A stretch of 64,000 nt of DNA from Curtobacterium ammoniigenes NBRC 101786 (GTDB taxonomy: Bacteria > Actinomycetota > Actinomycetes > Actinomycetales > Microbacteriaceae), in NCBI RefSeq assembly GCF_001571045.1, contig NZ_BCSV01000004.1, positions 124,001 to 188,000 of the forward strand, given 5' to 3'. A program made the position numbers and the translations under genes. Shown one piece after another: positions 31,192 to 39,832 of the stretch. Positions within the stretch are counted from its first letter, which is position 1, and each line of letters opens with the position of its first letter. The notes under the pieces are model-generated. The model ran no database searches. It was not told the DNA's origin and saw only the letters and a program-made list of their open reading frames with translations.

Positions 31192-32105
31192 CGCGTGCCC
31201 CCACCCTGCGCCGAAGCACCCGCGACATCCTCGGGGGATGCCGCGGCCTCTGAGGGCAGCTCGGATGCAGCGGGGGCGGGTGAAACCGGAACCGGTCCGG
31301 TCAGCACACCCGCCGCACGACCGTCGCCGTCGACGACGACCGGACCGGTCGGCGTCTGCTCGATTCGGAGGGCGCGGCGACCGCGACCAGCCCCGATGAA
31401 CCGAGCGACGAAGTCATCGGCGGGGTCGGCGAGAATTTCCGCCGGCGTGCCCTGCTGCGCGATTTCGCCGCCCTTCTTGAGAATGACTACCTGGTCGCCG
31501 AGCTTGAACGCCTCGTCGATATCGTGCGTCACGAATACGACCGTCTTGCCGAGATCGCGCTGCAGACGAATCAACTCGTCTTGCAGGTCGTTTCGGACGA
31601 GCGGGTCGACGGCGCCGAACGGCTCGTCCATGAGGAGGATGTTCGGGTCGACGGCCAGCCCTCGCGCAACCCCGACGCGCTGCTGCTGTCCGCCGGAGAG
31701 CTGCGAGGGGTAGCGCTGGGCGAGCCCGCGATCAAGTCCGACCGTGTCCATCAGTTCCAACGCGCGCGCACGCGCCTGAGCTTTCGGGACGCCGGTGAGG
31801 AGCGGCACGGTCGCGATGTTGTCGACAACGCGGCGGTGCGGCAGGAGCCCAGAGTTCTGCATCACGTAGCCGATGCGGCGGCGCAGGCCCACTGCTGGGA
31901 CCGCCGCGACGTCGTCGCCGTCGATCGCGACAACGCCGGAAGTGGGGTCGACCATGCGGTTGATCATCCGAAGCAGGGTTGTCTTACCGCATCCGCTCGA
32001 TCCGACGAGGACAGTCGTGCTGCGCGATGGGATGACGAGACTGAAGTCGTCCACCGCTGTGGTGCCGTCAGGGTACGTCTTGCGTACCGAGCGGAACTCG
32101 ATCAT
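31188..32105 (-). CDS. opuCA: Osmoprotectant ABC transporter ATP-binding protein
   Basis: ATPase of the quaternary-amine importer. The 305 residues hold Walker A GSSGCGKTT at 35-43, signature LSGGQQQRVGVARGL, Walker B ILLMDEPFGAVDPLVR and VVFVTHDIDEAFKLG, the ProV/OpuCA variant. The core ends near residue 240; the tail has a shortened regulatory segment (RIEQTPTGPVVVDGDGRAAG) that resembles a truncated CBS half rather than the full CBS pair that senses ionic strength in OpuA, then an Ala/Ser/Pro-rich stretch. ATG at 32105 with AAGGA seven bases upstream. It is the first gene of the operon. Confidence 0.93.
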   Translation of the reverse strand: MIEFRSVRKTYPDGTTAVDDFSLVIPSRSTTVLVGSSGCGKTTLLRMINRMVDPTSGVVAIDGDDVAAVPAVGLRRRIGYVMQNSGLLPHRRVVDNIATVPLLTGVPKAQARARALELMDTVGLDRGLAQRYPSQLSGGQQQRVGVARGLAVDPNILLMDEPFGAVDPLVRNDLQDELIRLQRDLGKTVVFVTHDIDEAFKLGDQVVILKKGGEIAQQGTPAEILADPADDFVARFIGAGRGRRALRIEQTPTGPVVVDGDGRAAGVLTGPVPVSPAPAASELPSEAAASPEDVAGASAQGGGTR

Positions 32106-32144
32106 GGGGTGTCCTTCTGGTCGTCGGCTAGCCCGGCCCGCTTG

Positions 32145-32174
32145 ACAGTACCCCTCGCCTCCGACATCGGTCGG
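32145..32174 (-). promoter_or_regulatory. Putative promoter of the osmoprotectant operon
   Basis: Minus-strand CCGACC (32174-32169), 18 bases, then TACTGT (32150-32145). Expected start about 32138, 33 bases before the opuCA ATG. The -35 element lies inside a 21-base inverted repeat. Confidence 0.4.
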
Positions 32175-32183
32175 GCCGATGTC
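32163..32183. promoter_or_regulatory. Palindromic operator candidate before the osmoprotectant operon
   Basis: GACATCGG (32163-32170), TCGGG, CCGATGTC (32176-32183): perfect eight-base arms. Placed over the putative -35 box, between the TetR-type regulator gene and opuCA. Size and symmetry suit a dimeric TetR repressor. An adjoining shorter repeat, TGTCA-N5-TGACA on the minus strand, overlaps its edge. Confidence 0.5.
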
Positions 32184-32263
32184 ATTCCGTGACACAGTCG
32201 TGACCGCCGATGAAGGCGTTCAACTGATCTGACTGCGGGTCTCCCCCGCGCGTGTTCCGGGAA

Positions 32264-32923
32264 TCAGCCGGCGGCAGCCTCCGTGTCGATCACGGAGGAA
32301 AGGTAGCCCCGCGACATCGCGCGGTATTCATCGATGAGCGATCGATCCGGCCGCGAGGGGTCACGATGGGCTCGTGCCATGACGGCATGTGACGACTCGG
32401 CCAGGATCACGAATGCACGGCGCACTCGCTCGGTGTCGGGTATGCCGAACCGCTCGTGGAAGATCGTCACGACAGCGGCACCCAAGGAGGCGAGACGATC
32501 CTCATCGTCGTCGTCGGTCGCCACGTTCTCGCCAGAGAAGCGGATTGCGCGGAAGCCTGGCTCTGTCCGATACATATCGACGGTCATGTCGATGAGTGCG
32601 TCCGAGCCCTCCTGCCACGTCGACGCGCGGGACGCGTCGATGGCGGAGAGGAATCGATCACGCAGCCGTTGCGTGCACCGCATCGCGAGCGCCTCGACGA
32701 CTGCGATGCGATCCGGGAAGTACCGGTAGACCGTTCCGATGGAGGCGCCGGCACGCTCGGCGACCATAGCCGTCGTGAGACGCTCCAGCCCGATCTCGTC
32801 GATGACCGCCGCGGCGGCGTCGAGGAGCGCGGTCAGCCGCGCCGAACTGCGGGCCTGGACCGGCTCATTCCTGAGCAGTGATGATCCCCCCGGCAGTGCG
32901 TTCGAAACCTCGGTGACGAGCAC
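32264..32923 (-). CDS. TetR/AcrR-family transcriptional regulator
   Basis: One-component DNA-binding regulator of 219 residues. The N-terminal helix-turn-helix is in LTTAMVAERAGASIGTVYRYFPDRIAVVEALA, about residues 47-78, and the rest is a helical ligand-binding domain with no recognisable specificity motif. GTG at 32923 with AAGGAGA six bases upstream gives a strong start. It lies immediately upstream of the osmoprotectant operon in the same direction, and a palindrome stands between them, so it is probably the local regulator; transcriptional read-through into opuCA is also possible. Ligand unknown. Confidence 0.9.
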   Translation of the reverse strand: MLVTEVSNALPGGSSLLRNEPVQARSSARLTALLDAAAAVIDEIGLERLTTAMVAERAGASIGTVYRYFPDRIAVVEALAMRCTQRLRDRFLSAIDASRASTWQEGSDALIDMTVDMYRTEPGFRAIRFSGENVATDDDDEDRLASLGAAVVTIFHERFGIPDTERVRRAFVILAESSHAVMARAHRDPSRPDRSLIDEYRAMSRGYLSSVIDTEAAAG

Positions 32924-33131
32924 GTGTTCTCCTTGATAGCGCGCGATGCGCGACCGACTGACTTAGTACTCCGAAACTCTCGCAGAACTTGTCTGGCACT
33001 CACCTGCGACTCTCGGAACTCTCATGGAGTTGTTCTCGGGATTCGTCACGCGCTCATATCGGCGACCGGCTAACGGTACGTCTCCCGGCCCAGGTCGAAC
33101 CAGGGCCGGAAGTCCATGGAATGATGGTCGG

Positions 33132-34181
33132 GTGCCCGACCGGACGCCCCAGGAACTCGCGCGAGTCGAGCCGATCCTCCACCGCGCTGCGCAGATCGAA
33201 GACGCTGTGCAAGATCTTCGCGAGCGCCGCGCCCGGTCCCGGGGAATGGTGCCCACCGTGATTCCGTACACGGGCTACGGCGCGCCCGGCTGGATCCGGG
33301 TGCTGTGCCGGGTGATCCTGACGCGGCGCGGACTCGCATCCGATGCCGCCTTCGAAGGCGTCAGAGGTTGGCGCAGCTTCACCTCCGTCGCCGTCGATGG
33401 GGCAACGGTCACCGTGACTGCAGGGGGTTCCAGCCATACTGTGCAGGCGGACCGCGGTGGCGTCGTCGACGCCAAGGTGCCGATCGATCTCGAGCCCGGC
33501 TGGCGCACGATCACACTGACCGCCGAAGGACTGCGCTCGGTGGTCGCGCACGTGTTCATCGTGGATCCCGAGACCCGGTTCGGCCTGCTCTCCGACGTCG
33601 ACGACACCGTGATGGTCACCAGCCTGCCGCGGCCCCTCCTGGCGGCGTGGAACTCGTTCGTGCTCACCGAGCATGCGCGTCGCCCTGTGCCCGGGATGTC
33701 CGTTCTGTACGAGCGCGTGCTCGCGCAGCATCCGGGCGCCCCGGTCATTTACCTCTCCACGGGCGCATGGAACGTGGCACCGACACTCGAGCGATTCCTC
33801 ACGCGCAACATGTACCCGGCCGGGACGATGCTCCTCACCGACTGGGGCCCGACGCACGATCGACTGTTCCGCAGCGGCCGTCTGCACAAGCAGGAGAGCC
33901 TTCGTCGCCTCGCAGATGACTTCCCGAACATCGAGTGGCTGCTCATCGGCGACGACGGCCAACACGACGAAGAGCTCTATGGCGAGTTCGTGAGCCAGCA
34001 GGCCGACCACGTGGCGGGGATCGCGATCAGACAGTTGTCGACGAGCGAGGCGGTACTCGCCGGCGGACGCTCTCGCGCGCAGGAACGCAACAAGTCCTCC
34101 GAAGCGCCCTGGATGTACGCACCCGACGGTGCTGGCATCTGGGAAGAGCTTGTACGCATCGGTCTCGTCGATCCCATCTAG
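33132..34181 (+). CDS. App1-like phosphatase domain protein (DUF2183)
   Basis: Related to the catalytic domain of yeast phosphatidate phosphatase App1, a HAD-superfamily enzyme. The 349 residues contain an N-terminal helical region, a beta-rich domain (about 85-145) and the phosphatase core beginning RFGLLSDVDDTV, where Asp155 and Asp157 of DVDDT are the expected nucleophile and acid/base. Later core elements are VIYLSTGAWNVAPTLERFL, HKQESLRRLADDFP and LLIGDDGQHDEELY. Start taken as the GTG at 33132; the frame is open further upstream to 33024. In bacteria the substrate is unproven; phosphatidate is a candidate. The gene stands alone, divergent from the TetR gene. Confidence 0.82.
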   Translation: MPDRTPQELARVEPILHRAAQIEDAVQDLRERRARSRGMVPTVIPYTGYGAPGWIRVLCRVILTRRGLASDAAFEGVRGWRSFTSVAVDGATVTVTAGGSSHTVQADRGGVVDAKVPIDLEPGWRTITLTAEGLRSVVAHVFIVDPETRFGLLSDVDDTVMVTSLPRPLLAAWNSFVLTEHARRPVPGMSVLYERVLAQHPGAPVIYLSTGAWNVAPTLERFLTRNMYPAGTMLLTDWGPTHDRLFRSGRLHKQESLRRLADDFPNIEWLLIGDDGQHDEELYGEFVSQQADHVAGIAIRQLSTSEAVLAGGRSRAQERNKSSEAPWMYAPDGAGIWEELVRIGLVDPI

Positions 34182-34186
34182 CTAGC

Positions 34187-34205
34187 CCGGGTGGAGTCCA
34201 CCCGG
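34187..34205 (+). terminator. Short hairpin after the App1-like gene
   Basis: CCGGGTGG (34187-34194), AGT loop, CCACCCGG (34198-34205), six bases after the stop codon. No U-run, so it may act with the stronger hairpin 160 bases downstream. Between the two I recognise no gene. Confidence 0.5.
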
Positions 34206-34361
34206 AACGAGCCCATCGAGCCGGACGGCACAGACCCTGAGGTCGGGACTGGTCGAACCAGTAGTGCCAGGTGGCTGGCGGATAGGCCAGGAGGCTGAAC
34301 GGAGGGCTGAGCAGGCGCGCATGATCCGCGGCCGCCCACCTTCGCTCCGGCAGAACCGCAG

Positions 34362-34403
34362 AGGTCGGGCCCCGAAGCGCATGTGCTTCGGGGCCCGACC
34401 TTT
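34362..34403. terminator. Strong bidirectional terminator between App1-like gene and zwf
   Basis: A 17-base perfect stem, 34362-34378 with 34385-34401, loop GCATGT, followed by TT on the plus strand. It ends 38 bases before the zwf stop and separates two convergent genes. It is the longest perfect hairpin seen in the window. Confidence 0.8.
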
Positions 34404-34441
34404 GATCAGCCGCACCTGCGGCCGCGCAAGGAGGCGTCGCG

Positions 34442-35815
34442 TCAGGAGGACGACTCCCAGTCAGCGGGGCCACGAGATCCAGCCCGATACTCCTCAAGCG
34501 GCACGACATTCTTCCGCCACGCGTCGATCACTGGTTCGAGGATCTCCCAGCACCGTTCCGCGACGTCCCCGCGGATCGACAGCAGTGGATCGTCATGGAA
34601 GATGCCGTTGAGCACCTCGCCGTACGGGGTGAGCTCGCCATCACTGAATGACGAGCTGAGCACCATCTGGCCCATTTCGAACGGATTGCCGCCGCCGTTT
34701 GCTGAGACGCTCAACTCGATCTCGTCAGGGTTCAGCACGATCCGGAGTGTGTCGGTCTTCGGACGCCCACGAAGACCGGACGGCAATCGCGGTACCGGCT
34801 TGAACGTGATGAGAACTTCTTTGCGAGCGACGCCGAGTGCTTTTCCAGATCGGAGGGTGAACGGAACACCCGCCCAGCGTGCGTTGTCGACCTCGACCGT
34901 GACTTCGGCAAGGGTCTCGGTCTGCCGAGACGGCTCAACGCCCTTCTCATCGATGTAGGCCGGGAGGTCTTTTCCGCCGATCGCACCCGCTGTGTACCGA
35001 GCACGGCGCGACGCGATCGCCGGGTCTCCGCCGAGCAGGCGCGTCGAGCGAAGCACGCGCGCAAGGGATGAACGGAACTCGACGGCGTCGATCGCCGCGG
35101 GCGCATCCATCGTCACAAGACCGAGCACCTGCAGGAGGTGTGACTGGATCATGTCGATGAGTGCACCGGCCTCGTCGTAGTACTGCGCCCGATTTTCGAG
35201 CCCGAGAGTCTCGTCGTAGAAGACGTCCACTTTCTCGATGTTGTCAGCGTTCCAGATCGGCTCGAACAGGCGGTTCGCGAACCGCAGGCCGATGATGTTG
35301 AGCACCGTTGTCCGGCCCAGGAAGTGGTCGGTCCTGTGGATGCGGTCTTCCGGTACGAGGCCGAGGACCGAGTCGTTCAGCCGTCGTGCGCTCGCCGCAT
35401 CGGTACCGAACGGCTTCTCGAACGCGAGCGTCGTCCCTTCCGGCAAGTCGACATGCTGGAGCGCCTCGCAGATCGCCGCAGCAATCTGGGGCGGCAGCGC
35501 AAAGTAGAGAACGGGCTCGGCATCGGCGGCATCGAAGAGCCGACGGAGGTGATCCGGGTCAGTCGGGTCGCCCTGGACAAATTCAGTGGTCGCCAGTGTC
35601 GCGTCAACCTCCGGGCCTTTCACGTCTTGCGACGCGAACGCCTTCTCCACCACCGAGCGCCATTGCTCCGGATTGCGCTCGCTTCGTCCGGTGCCGATCA
35701 GCTGGACGGGCACAGCGCGCCCGGATTGCAGGAACGTTCCGAGCCCGGGAAGAAGCAGCCGGGCCGCGAGATCCCCGGTCGCGCCGAAGACGATCAGTGT
35801 GCGCTTGTCAGTCAC
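34442..35815 (-). CDS. zwf: Glucose-6-phosphate dehydrogenase, atypical active-site motif
   Basis: Oxidises glucose 6-phosphate to 6-phosphogluconolactone with reduction of NADP or NAD. The 457 residues have the nucleotide motif GATGDLA (11-17), AFEKPFG (131-137) and the catalytic region with Asp163, His164 and His226 (DMIQSHLLQ) retained. The family signature DHYLGKE reads DHFLGRT here: the conserved lysine is Arg168 and the following acid is Thr. The protein is also 30-50 residues shorter than most. No opcA, tal or gnd genes adjoin it, so it may be a second or specialised Zwf. Terminators isolate it on both sides. Confidence 0.9.
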   Translation of the reverse strand: MTDKRTLIVFGATGDLAARLLLPGLGTFLQSGRAVPVQLIGTGRSERNPEQWRSVVEKAFASQDVKGPEVDATLATTEFVQGDPTDPDHLRRLFDAADAEPVLYFALPPQIAAAICEALQHVDLPEGTTLAFEKPFGTDAASARRLNDSVLGLVPEDRIHRTDHFLGRTTVLNIIGLRFANRLFEPIWNADNIEKVDVFYDETLGLENRAQYYDEAGALIDMIQSHLLQVLGLVTMDAPAAIDAVEFRSSLARVLRSTRLLGGDPAIASRRARYTAGAIGGKDLPAYIDEKGVEPSRQTETLAEVTVEVDNARWAGVPFTLRSGKALGVARKEVLITFKPVPRLPSGLRGRPKTDTLRIVLNPDEIELSVSANGGGNPFEMGQMVLSSSFSDGELTPYGEVLNGIFHDDPLLSIRGDVAERCWEILEPVIDAWRKNVVPLEEYRAGSRGPADWESSS

Positions 35816-35890
35816 CTGCGGTGACTCCTTTCATCGGATGACGGCCTACTCGAGGAACAGATTGGGCCGCATTCCATTCCCGATTCATAC

Positions 35891-35921
35891 GACGGGCGGC
35901 GCCGAAGCGGCGCCGCCCGTC
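35891..35921 (-). terminator. Terminator of the cytochrome oxidase operon
   Basis: Fourteen-base perfect stem: 35891-35904 pairs with 35908-35921 around an AAG loop. It follows the ctaF stop by 16 bases on the minus strand. No U-run is visible. Confidence 0.75.
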
Positions 35922-35937
35922 AATCCGTGGGACTCGG

Positions 35938-36354
35938 TCAGTGACCGAAGTTCCCTCGGTAATACTCGTACACCCACCCGACCAGCGAAACCGCACCGAG
36001 CGCCATTCCGATGGACGAAATCCAAAAACCAGCGGCCACGCCGAGGAAGCAGATCGACGCTGAGCCTGCGAGCATGATCGGCCACCATGACCAGGGGCTG
36101 AAGTGGCCCTGCTCGGCATCTCCGTCCTCGATGTTGGCGTCTGGACGGTCCTCAGGGAGCGTGCCGCCTTGCGCTGAGAGCGTGCGCCCGAGGTAGAACG
36201 CGATGAAGACTCCGAAGACACCGGTCAGTCCGATCGCCACCGTGCCGACCCACTCCGGATGACCGTAGTACATGACCCCGAAGATCGTGTAGATGGCATC
36301 CGAGAGGAAGAAGAAGATCGCGATGATCCAGAACAGGTTGATGTTGGCGCGCAT
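35938..36354 (-). CDS. ctaF: Cytochrome c oxidase subunit IV, actinobacterial type
   Basis: Small membrane subunit of the aa3 oxidase found in actinobacteria. The 138 residues contain helices at MRANINLFWIIAIFFFLSDAIYTIFG, TVAIGLTGVFGVFIAFYLGRTL and a hydrophobic pair at SWWPIMLAGSASICFLGVAAGFWISSIGMALGAV, with a polar loop (AQGGTLPEDRPDANIEDGDA) between. The C-terminal WVYEYYRGNFGH is typical of the family. ATG start at 36354, 26 bases after the ctaD stop. Role in assembly or stability of the complex is known from corynebacterial and mycobacterial homologues. Confidence 0.9.
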   Translation of the reverse strand: MRANINLFWIIAIFFFLSDAIYTIFGVMYYGHPEWVGTVAIGLTGVFGVFIAFYLGRTLSAQGGTLPEDRPDANIEDGDAEQGHFSPWSWWPIMLAGSASICFLGVAAGFWISSIGMALGAVSLVGWVYEYYRGNFGH

Positions 36355-36380
36355 GGCGGCTTTTCACTACTCCTTGTGCG

Positions 36381-38147
36381 TCAGATCGATTGGCCGCTGC
36401 TCGCGCCCGGATTCTTGGTCCGTCCGATCCCGGCGTCGTGCACTGCGGCATCCGGAGCGTCAGAGAGGGGACCGAACCCGATCGGGATACCCGCTTCGGG
36501 GTGGTTCAGGTCGAATGCTGGCGACTCGGACCGGATGCGAGGGATGGACGTGAAGTTGTGCCGCGGCGGCGGGCACGACGTCGCCCACTCGAGCGAGCGT
36601 CCGTAGCCCCACGGGTCGTTTACGGCGACCTTTGGCGCGTTCCGCGCGGTGACGTACACGTTGAAGACGAACGGAATCATCGAGATTCCGAGCAGCATCG
36701 CGCCGATCGTCGACAGCTGATTCATCCACGTGAACCCGTCCTGTGGCAGGTAGGTCGCGTACCGACGGGGCATCCCGATGACGCCGAGCCAGTGCTGGAT
36801 CAGGAAGGTCGTGTGGAAGCCGATGAACAGCAGCCAGAAGTGGATCTTGCCCAGCCGCTCATTGAGCATCTTGCCCGTCCACTTGGGCCACCAGAAGTAG
36901 AACCCGGAGAACATCGCGAAGACCACGGTTCCGAAGACGACGTAGTGGAAGTGCGCAACCACGAAGTAGGAGTCGGATAGCGCGAAGTCGAGCGGCGGTG
37001 AGGCGAGGATGACGCCCGTCAGACCACCGAAGGTGAAGGTGATCAGGAAGCCGATCGCCCAGAGGATGGGCGTTTCGAACGTCACCGATCCCCGCCACAT
37101 CGTTCCGACCCAGTTGAAGATCTTCACGCCGGTGGGCACCGCGATCAGCATCGTCATGAGCGAGAACCAGGGCAGCAGAACTGCACCGGTTACGTACATG
37201 TGGTGCGCCCAGACCGTCACGGACAGCGCTGCAATCGAGATGGTCGCGTAGACCAGCGTCTTGTACCCGAACACCGGCTTCCGGCTGAAGACCGGGAACA
37301 CCTCGGTCACGATCCCGAAGAACGGGAGCGCGATGATGTACACCTCTGGGTGCCCGAAGAACCAGAACAGGTGCTGCCAGAGCAGCGCTCCGCCGTTTGC
37401 GGGATTGAAAATTTGCGCGTGGAACACGCGGTCGAGCCCGAGCCCGAACAGCGCCGCTGCGAGGACCGGGAACGCCATCAGAACGAGCAGTGACGTGACC
37501 AGCGTGTTCCACGTGAAGATCGAGAGCCGGAACATCGTCATTCCGGGGGCGCGCATCGTGATGATCGTTGTGACGAAGTTGACGGCGCCCAAGATGGTCG
37601 AGAATCCGGTCAGGCCGAGACCGAACACCCAGAGCGAACCGCCGAGCCCGGGTGTGAAAGTCGTGTCCGACAGCGGCGCATACGCAAACCACCCGAATGA
37701 CGCGGCGCCCTGTGGTGTCAGGAAACCGCCGACAACGACCAGGCCTCCGAAGAAGTAGAGCCAGAACGCGAATGCATTGAGGCGCGGGAACGCGACGTCA
37801 GGGGCGCCAAGCTGGAGCGGCATGACCGCGTTTGCGAATCCCGAGAACAGTGGCGTCGCGAAGAGCAGCAGCATGATCGTGCCATGCATGGTGAAGAGCT
37901 GGTTGTACTGCTCTTTGGTCGCGACGATGTTCAAGCCCGGCTCGAAGAGCTGCGCACGAATCACCAGTGCCATCACTCCGGCGAGGAGGAAGTACAAGAA
38001 GGAGGTGATCAGGTACATGTACCCGATCGTCTTGTGGTCAGTGGACGTGATCCACTGGACGATCACGTTGCCCTTCCGCCCCACACGCGACGCTTGATAG
38101 CCCGGCGCCGCGGTCGGAGCAGATTGGCCGACGAAAGAAGTGGTCAT
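36381..38147 (-). CDS. ctaD: Cytochrome c oxidase subunit I
   Basis: Catalytic subunit of the respiratory aa3 oxidase, reducing oxygen to water and pumping protons. The 588 residues contain 12 or so hydrophobic helices. Visible ligand regions are [14 protein letters not shown] (low-spin heme His), [16 protein letters not shown] (CuB His and cross-linked Tyr), [12 protein letters not shown] (two CuB His) and [12 protein letters not shown] (heme a and a3 His). The C-terminus is an extra-membrane tail with [15 protein letters not shown], as in actinobacterial CtaD. ATG at 38147, 11 bases after the ctaC stop; longer frame rejected. Confidence 0.97.
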   Translation of the reverse strand: MTTSFVGQSAPTAAPGYQASRVGRKGNVIVQWITSTDHKTIGYMYLITSFLYFLLAGVMALVIRAQLFEPGLNIVATKEQYNQLFTMHGTIMLLLFATPLFSGFANAVMPLQLGAPDVAFPRLNAFAFWLYFFGGLVVVGGFLTPQGAASFGWFAYAPLSDTTFTPGLGGSLWVFGLGLTGFSTILGAVNFVTTIITMRAPGMTMFRLSIFTWNTLVTSLLVLMAFPVLAAALFGLGLDRVFHAQIFNPANGGALLWQHLFWFFGHPEVYIIALPFFGIVTEVFPVFSRKPVFGYKTLVYATISIAALSVTVWAHHMYVTGAVLLPWFSLMTMLIAVPTGVKIFNWVGTMWRGSVTFETPILWAIGFLITFTFGGLTGVILASPPLDFALSDSYFVVAHFHYVVFGTVVFAMFSGFYFWWPKWTGKMLNERLGKIHFWLLFIGFHTTFLIQHWLGVIGMPRRYATYLPQDGFTWMNQLSTIGAMLLGISMIPFVFNVYVTARNAPKVAVNDPWGYGRSLEWATSCPPPRHNFTSIPRIRSESPAFDLNHPEAGIPIGFGPLSDAPDAAVHDAGIGRTKNPGASSGQSI

Positions 38148-38158
38148 CGGTGTGCGCC

Positions 38159-39061
38159 TTACTTGTTTGCACCTGACGCCTGGACGGGCGTCACATTGTT
38201 CGGCTGATTCGTGTTGGTGTTGTACTCGCTCCCGAGCAGACCCACGTTCCCGGCCTTCTTCAGCGAAGCCAGGTAGGTGTCGTACTGCTGAGGGGTCACG
38301 ACCTTCACCTGGAACAGCATCAGCGAGTGGTACTCGCCGCAGAGCTCCGCGCATTTGCCGGCGTAGGTTCCGAGCTTCTCGGGGATCACGTATTCGTCGT
38401 TGAGTCGACCCGGGATCATGTCCTTCTTGTAGAGGAAGTCGATGATCCAGAAGGAGTGGTTGACGTCACGCGACGAGAGTTCGATCCGCACCTTCTTGCC
38501 CTGCGGGAGATACAGGGTGGGCAGCTCGTTCGTCTTGATCGCACCGTTCGCACCCTGGATCTCCTGGGCTTGGATCCCTTGGGTGTAGACACTCTGGTTC
38601 GGATTGCTCGTGTCGATGTAGTTGAAGTCCCACGCCCAGCGCTTGCCGTAGACGTGGATCGTCGCGTCCGGGTGAGCGAACGGCTTCTCGATGGCGGCCT
38701 GGTCTTTCGCCGTGAACGCGAAGAACCCCAGGACCAGGATCAGCGGGACGACCGTGTAGAAGATCTCGACCGGCATGTTGTAGCGCAGCTGGATGGGCAG
38801 GCCAGTCTGACCCTTCCGCCGACGGAACATGACCGCGGCCCAGATGATCAGGATCCAGACGATCAACCCCACGAGCAGGAGGACGATCCAACTCGTCACC
38901 CAGAGACCGACGACGCTCGAGGTGTGATTCGTCGTGTTGACCGTCGTATTCGTGCCGGGAAGCCAGCCGTGCAACTGCTCCTGCGTGCAGCCGGCCAGTG
39001 CGACGACCAGACCGACAGCCAGCGGAATGACTGCCCAACGTTTACGGCGATTCGAACGCAC
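38159..39061 (-). CDS. ctaC: Cytochrome c oxidase subunit II
   Basis: Electron entry subunit carrying the binuclear CuA centre. The 300-residue precursor begins with a lipoprotein signal (lipobox ALAGC, Cys25), then two transmembrane helices (about 50-78 and 98-118) and a cupredoxin domain with the CuA ligands His202 in DVNHSFW, Cys237, Cys241, His245 and Met248 in [14 protein letters not shown], ending in an Asn/Thr-rich tail. GTG start at 39061 with GAGAGG five bases upstream. First gene of ctaC-ctaD-ctaF; ctaE and the bc1 genes are not in the window. Confidence 0.96.
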   Translation of the reverse strand: MRSNRRKRWAVIPLAVGLVVALAGCTQEQLHGWLPGTNTTVNTTNHTSSVVGLWVTSWIVLLLVGLIVWILIIWAAVMFRRRKGQTGLPIQLRYNMPVEIFYTVVPLILVLGFFAFTAKDQAAIEKPFAHPDATIHVYGKRWAWDFNYIDTSNPNQSVYTQGIQAQEIQGANGAIKTNELPTLYLPQGKKVRIELSSRDVNHSFWIIDFLYKKDMIPGRLNDEYVIPEKLGTYAGKCAELCGEYHSLMLFQVKVVTPQQYDTYLASLKKAGNVGLLGSEYNTNTNQPNNVTPVQASGANK

Positions 39062-39150
39062 TATTACCTCTCGGAAGGTCGTGAAGCGGGGATCCCGGTG
39101 CCGGTTTTGGTCGACGCACGGTCTGTCCCAGCTTCGTTGGAACAACTCCT

Positions 39151-39156
39151 AGCCTA
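39151..39156 (-). promoter_or_regulatory. Putative -10 box of the ctaCDF operon
   Basis: Minus-strand TAGGCT, about 90 bases before the ctaC start; no good -35 at standard spacing. The surrounding 269-base gap between ctaC and erpA holds no gene that I can recognise. Confidence 0.35.
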
Positions 39157-39330
39157 CTCGCAGCGACAGGCGCCTCGTGCACGGGCCGCGCGTGTATGGC
39201 CGCCTTCTGATCCGCTCAGAGACTGGTCTCCAACGCGCTGCGCAGCCCCATCACAGCGGTCGGAAGGACGGCGTACGCCCGTTCGTCTCGCCCATGGATC
39301 GAACCGTGCTCACCCCGCGTACGGAGCGAG

Positions 39331-39708
39331 TCAGTGGAAGCTGTCGCCGCATGCGCAGCTGCCCTGCGCGTTGGGATTGTCGATGGTGAAGCCCTGCTTC
39401 TGGATGGTGTCTTCGAAGTCGATCGTCGCGCCGTCCAGGTACGGGACACTCATCCGGTCGACCACGACCTCGACGCCGTCGAAGGACGCGACCGCGTCGC
39501 CGTCAAGCAGTCGCTCATCGAAGTAGAGCTGATAGATGAGTCCGGAGCAGCCGCCCGGTTGAACGGCGAGCCGCAGCCGAAGGTCATCGCGGCCTTCTTG
39601 AGCGAGCAGGCTGGCCACCTTGCTCGCAGCGGCATCCGAGAGCAGAACGCCGTGGACCGGCGTCTCGACCGGCGCGTCCGGCTTCGTGGTGATGGTGGTG
39701 TCGGTCAT
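39331..39708 (-). CDS. erpA: Iron-sulfur cluster insertion protein ErpA (HesB/IscA family)
   Basis: A-type carrier that delivers Fe-S clusters to target enzymes. The 125 residues contain the three conserved cysteines: Cys54 in PGGCSGLIYQLYFDE, and Cys118 and Cys120 in GSCACGDSF near the C-terminus, as in ErpA. The first 18 residues are a polar extension. ATG at 39708 with GAGGGAG eight bases upstream. Followed by the ctaCDF operon in the same direction after 269 bases, an arrangement common in actinobacteria. Confidence 0.94.
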   Translation of the reverse strand: MTDTTITTKPDAPVETPVHGVLLSDAAASKVASLLAQEGRDDLRLRLAVQPGGCSGLIYQLYFDERLLDGDAVASFDGVEVVVDRMSVPYLDGATIDFEDTIQKQGFTIDNPNAQGSCACGDSFH

Positions 39709-39751
39709 TGCCGTCTCCCTCTTCTGCGGTGCGCTTCACACGCCTGTCTCG

Positions 39752-39757
39752 ATTGTA
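39752..39757 (-). promoter_or_regulatory. Putative -10 box of erpA
   Basis: TACAAT on the minus strand, 43 bases before the erpA ATG; start near 39745. No clear -35 hexamer. It lies between the terminator of the M20 peptidase gene and erpA. Confidence 0.4.
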
Positions 39758-39774
39758 AGCACGGGTGCCGACAG

Positions 39775-39802
39775 CGCCGGCAGGTCCACCGCCCTGCCGG
39801 CG
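39775..39802 (-). terminator. Terminator after the M20 peptidase gene
   Basis: Ten-base perfect stem CGCCGGCAGG (39775-39784) with CCTGCCGGCG (39793-39802), eight-base loop. It starts 31 bases after the M20 gene stop and precedes the erpA promoter. Confidence 0.65.
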
Positions 39803-39832
39803 ATGGGCATCCCGACGGGACGTGTGACCGGG

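Noticed and set aside
33017..33031. AACTC-TCATG-GAGTT repeat before the App1-like gene as a TetR operator
   Set aside because: Only five-base arms and no relation to the TetR-side palindrome; probably chance.
34206..34340. tRNA-like stretch containing GGTCGAACCAG
   Set aside because: No cloverleaf with acceptor, D and anticodon arms could be drawn around it; it lies in a gap between two terminators.
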